A stretch of DNA of 47,342 nucleotides, taken from Planctomycetia bacterium. Lineage in GTDB: Bacteria; Planctomycetota; Planctomycetia; Pirellulales; Thermoguttaceae. The position numbers and the translations under genes are program-made. The DNA lies in contig JAUNSU010000017.1 of assembly GCA_030539035.1 (NCBI GenBank), positions 1-47,342 of the forward strand, given 5' to 3'. The notes under the pieces are model-generated. The model saw only the letters and a program-made list of their open reading frames with translations, was not told the DNA's origin and did not search any database. Of this stretch, positions 43,901-47,342 are shown piece after piece; within the stretch, counting starts at the first letter, position 1, and each line of letters begins with the position of its first letter.

Positions 43901-44033
43901 CTGCTGGATTGATCTTTGCGTTCCCTTCTGCGGCTCCTATACCGAAGCGAATCAATGGACAGACGAGCAGAAAAAGACCTACGAATATTTCGAACAAAAA
44001 CGCGAACGCCTTGCCGCGGAAGAACTGCGGTGA
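40941..44033 (+). CDS. Secreted F5/8-type / PD40 propeller / CxxCH protein, HZS-alpha-like
   Basis: A 1030-residue protein with a signal peptide (MTRFMLFIGLPVSLFLFWG, cleaved near 28). Residues about 30-195 form a discoidin-like F5/8 type C module (GRLVLDFGSTVTLSGIVL, ARYILLEIEDSYE), which often binds sugars or surfaces. A helical stretch (215-305) leads to PD40-like propeller blades (about 365-560; LDDGRVIYTRWEYNDRG). The C-terminal part carries two haem sites, CIGCH (800-804) and CISCH (880-884), matching the two-haem layout of the hydrazine synthase alpha family. It is a paralogue of the protein at 30785 in its propeller/haem part but has a different N-terminal module and lacks the third haem site. 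The function is unknown and probably extracytosolic and redox. Confidence 0.75.
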   Translation: MTRFMLFIGLPVSLFLFWGPVSLQAEEDFIELKPANVVTDCQAHPSSSGQYAAEKMIDDNPATYACLPDTTRTGKLPKTVPSNADSPVTGRLVLDFGSTVTLSGIVLTSRNTGNFYNPKIVSIWQTTSADTAGNSAKIILKSQKLLPLSKGKKYYLSFPQNITARYILLEIEDSYECGPIHYNFQIAEIRGFFGKNIPQQVPNSPTVAFPEKRLFRDWLYQDYGPDPAPCFTSQQNAEIERKIVTRVLDELKQDNTDAKFLQDAQAVFDNLVKDKVPGSNSQWRELYHRVCVKRRSLRLDALLQETGQIIYTKHCLLSGSVHYSWTDEVTDQQYVERIAEFRPGAMLCQLTLQPDGTVTNEVLLEKPDGMIRDPNLSWDGTELVFSARENYKTDDFHLYIMNLADKSVRQITRNKAVSDLEPAFLPNGDIVFQSTRCVQLTDCWRQAVSNIYTCTAKGEKVRRLCFDQVHTNYPQILDDGRVIYTRWEYNDRGQTFPHPLFVMNSDGTAQTAFYGENSWFPTSILHARGVPGTNKVIGIASGHHTHQRGKLILVDRGHGTQGNDGIEFLAPRRPSNIPPIEKYKSSYDAFGQEGEQFQYPYSLDEENYLVTYSPEGYHSPNGKNSRNSILYDPPFGVYWMAADGRRELLAWDPTICCCQQIPVMKRAVPPMKPSQVKLKENTGSYYLQDVYIGEPMKGIERGTAKKIRVVGIEYRAADILYNSNVSEVGSGHSRTPISINNGSWDVKHVLGEAVIEKDGSAYFEAPARTPLYFQVLDNNGYVIATMRSWSTLQPGELFSCIGCHEDKLQTYPNAGVNSIAMRKPKQKLQKSPGRIVDPSQYGSPDSVSSYLGINSAKGQKGPFSGFSYPREVQPIWDRHCISCHDGNIHNEKSVPLNLTGKVVSYTMDQCPNNGDKTQNALRDFSVSYLQLTNYSHGGPLVNWIGAQSRPTLLPPRFAGAYKSNLMKYLDGSHYKTALTDTEKRTVACWIDLCVPFCGSYTEANQWTDEQKKTYEYFEQKRERLAAEELR

Positions 44034-44090
44034 GGTACCCGTTCACGGATAATAGATAATTTGTTTGCTATTGGTGTACTTTTTGATCAT

Positions 44091-44123
44091 TTGCCAAGCT
44101 TCTTTTATGAGACAGCTTGGCAA
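44091..44123. terminator. Strong hairpin after the second haem protein gene
   Basis: Perfect 10-bp arms TTGCCAAGCT and AGCTTGGCAA with a 13-base loop. No T-run follows, so it may be a terminator, an mRNA-end hairpin or a protein-binding palindrome. Confidence 0.45.
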
Positions 44124-44208
44124 CAAATAGAGTTCCAAGCACAGAAAGCGTCGAAATATGTAAACGATCCCGCGAATAGGGGGACTGCTATTTTTTTCAA
44201 TAAAATGT

Positions 44209-44237
44209 TTGACATTCTGAATGTTTTCGTGTACACT
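44209..44237 (+). promoter_or_regulatory. Promoter of the heparinase-like gene
   Basis: TTGACA (44209-44214), 17 bases, TACACT (44232-44237), about 105 bp before ATG 44342. It suggests separate transcription of this gene. Confidence 0.6.
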
Positions 44238-44341
44238 GTAGTTCAAGTATGTAATCGTGCGCGGAAAATCCGATTTTTCTTGGGGATGTTTCCCAAAATT
44301 TTCCGTGATCGGATACGATATTTTTACGTTAAGGAGATTTC

Positions 44342-46963
44342 ATGAAAACGACCCGATGCCTGTTTGACGGTCTGCTCTTGCTTATTGCTTCGCGGAGAAT
44401 GATTCATTTGCGATTATTCCTCTTGGCCTTGATCTGCTTTTTCGCGCCGTTTGCGGCGAGTAATCTCTTTTCGGCCGCTTATGACGCTGAAAAAGCACAA
44501 CATATTTCAGACCGTGCGGAAGTCATTAATCGCGATACCTATCTTGGCAAAAAAGGCGTTATGCTCAAATCCGACGCTGTATCCCAGGTTAATTCCGAAG
44601 ATAAAAGTTCGCCTGATCTGATCTTTGAAATCGATCTGCCCAAGGCCGGAACGTATCGCGTTCAGATGGCCGTCGGTCTTGACCCGGAAGAAAGTAAACG
44701 TGTTTTGAGCAAGGCGACAAGCAAGTTCGATTCGTTCTACACGAATATCCGGATCAATAATGATTCATGGCGGACATACGTTCTGTTCGCTCCCTGGCAA
44801 AATCCGGCTGCAAGTAAAGCGCCGCTCGGACTGCACGATCTTCCGCAAGGAAAAACGACCATTGAAGTGTTTCTTCCCAATAAAGTGCAAGTCGATTACC
44901 TTCAGCTGATTCCGTGGAAACCGCCCGTGATTCCTGAAAAAGCCCAAAACTGGAAGCCGGAAATTGTCCCTCCGAAAGGGCATCCGCGTCTTTGGGTTCG
45001 CAGCGAACATTTGCAGAAAATCAAAGACAATCTTGAAACAGAGGAAAATCGACCTGTTTGGGAAAATATAAAAAGAGAAGCTCTTAAAAAGCCGCGAACA
45101 CTCCTGTCGTATTCTATTGATAACCAAAAAGCGATTGCCAGTCTTGCGCATTATCTGCGAAATCTCCAGAATAAAGCGTTTTATTATCTCATGACAAACA
45201 ATGAAAAGATCGGGCAGGAAGCGGTTGACGAAATGCTGTCGTTCCTTGACAAAGTGCAATTCGGCAACATCCTCGATATTACGCGCGAACGGGGCGCGTC
45301 CATTTATACCTCCGCGATTGTATACGACTGGTGCTATCCGCTGCTGACCGAAAAGCAGAAGCGCACGACCGAGAAAAACCTGCTCCGACTGGCGCGCGAA
45401 ATGGAAATATCCTGGCCGCCGTTCAATCAGTACATCGTCAACGGACACGGAAGCGAAGGGCAGCTTCTGCTTAATCTTTTGAGCATGTCGATCGCGATTT
45501 ATGACGCCGATCCGGAACCGTACCGTTTGTGCGCCTATCGCATTTTTGAAGAGCTGATTCCGATGCGTGCCTTCGAATATCAGTCGCCGCGGCACAATCA
45601 GGGGATTTCCTATGCTTCGTCCCGTGTCGTTTGGGATTTAACCGCCGCAACGCTCCTGGAACGCATGTCCGGCAAACGGGTATTCAACGATAATATCGCC
45701 AATGTCGCCAAATATTTTCTTCAAATGCGATTGCCCACCGGCGAAATGTTCAACGACGGCGACCGCTGGGGAGTGGGGGACTTCCGCTATCCCTTTACGG
45801 CACTCCTCATGTACACTTATGGTAAAGACCCGGTAATGAAAGCCGAGTATTTCCGGCAAAATGGCGGAAAACCGGAATGGTTATCCCTTATCTTCCTGCT
45901 GCTCAACGACCCGGAAATGAAAGCAGAAGCTTCGTTTAAAACAGTTCCGACCGGATTTGATGCCGGTCCGATTTTTTCGGCTCAAGTGCTGCGAACAGGC
46001 TGGATGAGTGATCAGTGGTTTAGCAAACCGATCATCAGCGACCCGGACAATGATGAAGTTGTCGTTGAGTTGCGGGGCGGTAATTACGGTTCGGCCAATC
46101 ATCAGCATGCGGATGCGGGCGGATTCCAAATCTGGTATCGCGGCAAACAGACGTGCGACCTTGGCGTTTACGGATTTTACGGCACTGCTTATGACATGAA
46201 TTTCAATAAGGGATCCAGCTCGCATAATCTTGTTTTCGTGTATGATCCTGCCGAAAAGTTCCCGGACGGTCTTGTCAATGACGGCGGTCAACGTCTGATA
46301 AGAAAAACGCCGCTTTCGCCGAAAGATTACCTCGAAAATCCTTTTTTTCAGACAAGTAAAGTCGTGAAGTCGGTGATTGAACCTTCGCCGTTCGATCCGG
46401 TCCGATCGGAATTTACGCTTGATCTGACACCTGCATACAGCGAAAAAGTCCGATCGCACATCCGCTCGTTTCGATGGTTGAATTTGAAGCGAAAAGATGT
46501 ACCTGTCATTTTGATCGTTTATGATAAAGTGATTACACGATCCGGTCAAAATACAGCTCCCCTCGATACTTTTTGGCAGATCAATACGCTTAGTGAGCCC
46601 CGGATGACGGACGACGGTTTTGTTTCGTCGGCTCCGCTTCCGGAGAAGGCAACGATCAAGCCTGGCCGTATGGCAGTAACTGTCTTGCTGCCGAAACAAA
46701 GCGAACGATCCGTTAAGATCTATTCCGGCGAGAAGGCGAATAATATTTTCGATCATGCGATGCAAATTCCGCCTCGCAATTTGCCGGAATTGGCCGGATA
46801 CAGAATACAATATTCCAACAAGGATCCCAAGGAAACCACTGTATTTTTAAATGTCATTCAGCTCCTTGGCGACAATGCTGAAAAGCTTCCCGTTTCTTTG
46901 CGGCATGAGAACGGCAAATATATTGTGGAAACAGGCGGGAAGATTGAGATGTTCGACGAATAA
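44342..46963 (+). CDS. Secreted heparinase II/III-like polysaccharide lyase
   Basis: ATG 44342 follows AAGGAG; 873 residues. The N-terminus has two hydrophobic parts; the second (LRLFLLALICFFAPF, about 23-38) looks like the signal core, and ATG 44399 is an alternative start. Residues about 45-195 form a beta module with YLGKKGVMLKSD. Residues about 210-530 form an alpha-barrel with QYIVNGHGSEGQ and RHNQGISYASS. Residues about 545-870 form the heparinase II/III sheet domain, with the signature GSANHQHADAGGFQIWYRG whose His and Asp residues match the family's metal/active-site region, then SSSHNLVFVYDP. Family members cleave uronate-containing polysaccharides by beta-elimination (heparin, alginate, others); the substrate here is unknown. 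It supports a polysaccharide-utilisation role for the locus. Confidence 0.8.
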   Translation: MKTTRCLFDGLLLLIASRRMIHLRLFLLALICFFAPFAASNLFSAAYDAEKAQHISDRAEVINRDTYLGKKGVMLKSDAVSQVNSEDKSSPDLIFEIDLPKAGTYRVQMAVGLDPEESKRVLSKATSKFDSFYTNIRINNDSWRTYVLFAPWQNPAASKAPLGLHDLPQGKTTIEVFLPNKVQVDYLQLIPWKPPVIPEKAQNWKPEIVPPKGHPRLWVRSEHLQKIKDNLETEENRPVWENIKREALKKPRTLLSYSIDNQKAIASLAHYLRNLQNKAFYYLMTNNEKIGQEAVDEMLSFLDKVQFGNILDITRERGASIYTSAIVYDWCYPLLTEKQKRTTEKNLLRLAREMEISWPPFNQYIVNGHGSEGQLLLNLLSMSIAIYDADPEPYRLCAYRIFEELIPMRAFEYQSPRHNQGISYASSRVVWDLTAATLLERMSGKRVFNDNIANVAKYFLQMRLPTGEMFNDGDRWGVGDFRYPFTALLMYTYGKDPVMKAEYFRQNGGKPEWLSLIFLLLNDPEMKAEASFKTVPTGFDAGPIFSAQVLRTGWMSDQWFSKPIISDPDNDEVVVELRGGNYGSANHQHADAGGFQIWYRGKQTCDLGVYGFYGTAYDMNFNKGSSSHNLVFVYDPAEKFPDGLVNDGGQRLIRKTPLSPKDYLENPFFQTSKVVKSVIEPSPFDPVRSEFTLDLTPAYSEKVRSHIRSFRWLNLKRKDVPVILIVYDKVITRSGQNTAPLDTFWQINTLSEPRMTDDGFVSSAPLPEKATIKPGRMAVTVLLPKQSERSVKIYSGEKANNIFDHAMQIPPRNLPELAGYRIQYSNKDPKETTVFLNVIQLLGDNAEKLPVSLRHENGKYIVETGGKIEMFDE

Positions 46964-47035
46964 GTCTATCCCCCATGCTTGCGCATGGGGTTATGCATGG
47001 TTCCGCCTGTTCGAGGCTTGTCTTTCGGTCGGTCT

Positions 47036-47250
47036 TTCCCGGCGGCAGCGCCGCCGCTCTGCGAAAGAATTGAAATCTCGATAGAAATAATCACCCATTA
47101 ACCCGGGGAAGTAGAGAAAAATATCGATTTGTGTGTACGGTTCGAACCTGAGCGCTGGGACGGTGCCCGTCCCGGGCACACGGCGGCAAAGCCGCCGTCT
47201 CTGTGAAAGGGTAAAAATCTCTAAAAAACACAATCTCCCATTAACCAAGC
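47036..47250 (+). repeat. Dispersed hairpin repeat, copy E
   Basis: Contains CCCATTAACCCGGGGAAGTA, GGTTCGAACCTGAGCGCTGG, a perfect stem GTGCCCG-TCC-CGGGCAC (47163-47179), a perfect stem CGGCGGC-AAA-GCCGCCG (47181-47197) and the AAATCTCTAAAAAACAC tail. The whole stretch from 46964 to the window end shows no convincing gene. Confidence 0.65.
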
Positions 47251-47342
47251 GCCGAAGGTGCTGGTCCCCGCTAATCACTAATTACTAATTATGGCTCTCT
47301 GACACGAACTATGGGTAAAACTTGAAAGAAATAGGACAAAAA

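Noticed and set aside
44061..44345. 94-codon frame before the heparinase-like gene
   Set aside because: It runs across the hairpin and the strong promoter, has no ribosome site, and its peptide shows no domain.

Overview
The window reads as a chromosomal segment of a moderate-GC member of the Planctomycetota (PVC group), probably a heterotrophic, polysaccharide-degrading lineage. The supporting signs are a double-length UvrA, a DUF1559 prepilin-like gene with an H-X9-DG motif, two secreted CxxCH proteins that resemble the hydrazine synthase alpha-subunit family, a Tat-exported Gfo/Idh/MocA oxidoreductase and DapL-type lysine biosynthesis. This assignment is inferred from family content; no rRNA or other phylogenetic marker is present.

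Region 1 (3-12560) is the most unusual part. It is a same-strand cluster: a zinc-ribbon P-loop GTPase resembling the 'double-GTPase' class (432-1730), a GAP1-N2-like protein with a membrane anchor and an AT-rich C-terminal module (1797-4352), a 1009-residue membrane/coiled-coil protein (4429-7458), a double-GYF_2/DUF805 membrane protein (7460-8665), a MotA/TolQ/ExbB-like channel (8698-9597), two paralogous MotB/ExbD-like subunits without an OmpA domain that overlap by ATGA (9637-11348), then a cytosolic protein of unknown fold behind its own promoter/operator (11519-12331) and a small ORF. I infer a GTPase-controlled, ion-driven envelope machine, possibly a biological-conflict system. It is my main candidate for an undescribed system.

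Region 2 (13045-23301) is housekeeping: an enolase-superfamily enzyme (dipeptide epimerase-like), PduO-type cobalamin adenosyltransferase, LL-diaminopimelate aminotransferase and a four-ATPase tandem UvrA of 2359 residues with a C-terminal extension.

Region 3 (23442-46963) is a secreted-enzyme and carbohydrate locus: a BNR-repeat sialidase-like protein; a GntR-type/periplasmic-binding regulator divergent from a Tat-exported oxidoreductase; an IclR regulator divergent from an apparent operon (haem/propeller protein, SMP-30-like propeller, FGGY kinase, zinc alcohol dehydrogenase, DeoC-like aldolase); then a lipoprotein, a DUF1559 gene with an in-frame stop, a second haem/propeller protein and a heparinase II/III-like lyase. 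About 165 bp of promoter/operator DNA is duplicated in front of the operon and again in front of the lipoprotein, so the IclR protein probably controls both.

The spacers at 25086-26246, 29018-29677 and 46964-47342 carry dispersed GC-rich repeats, including a family whose hairpin stem changes between copies while staying paired. No tRNA, rRNA, CRISPR array, transposase or origin was recognised.
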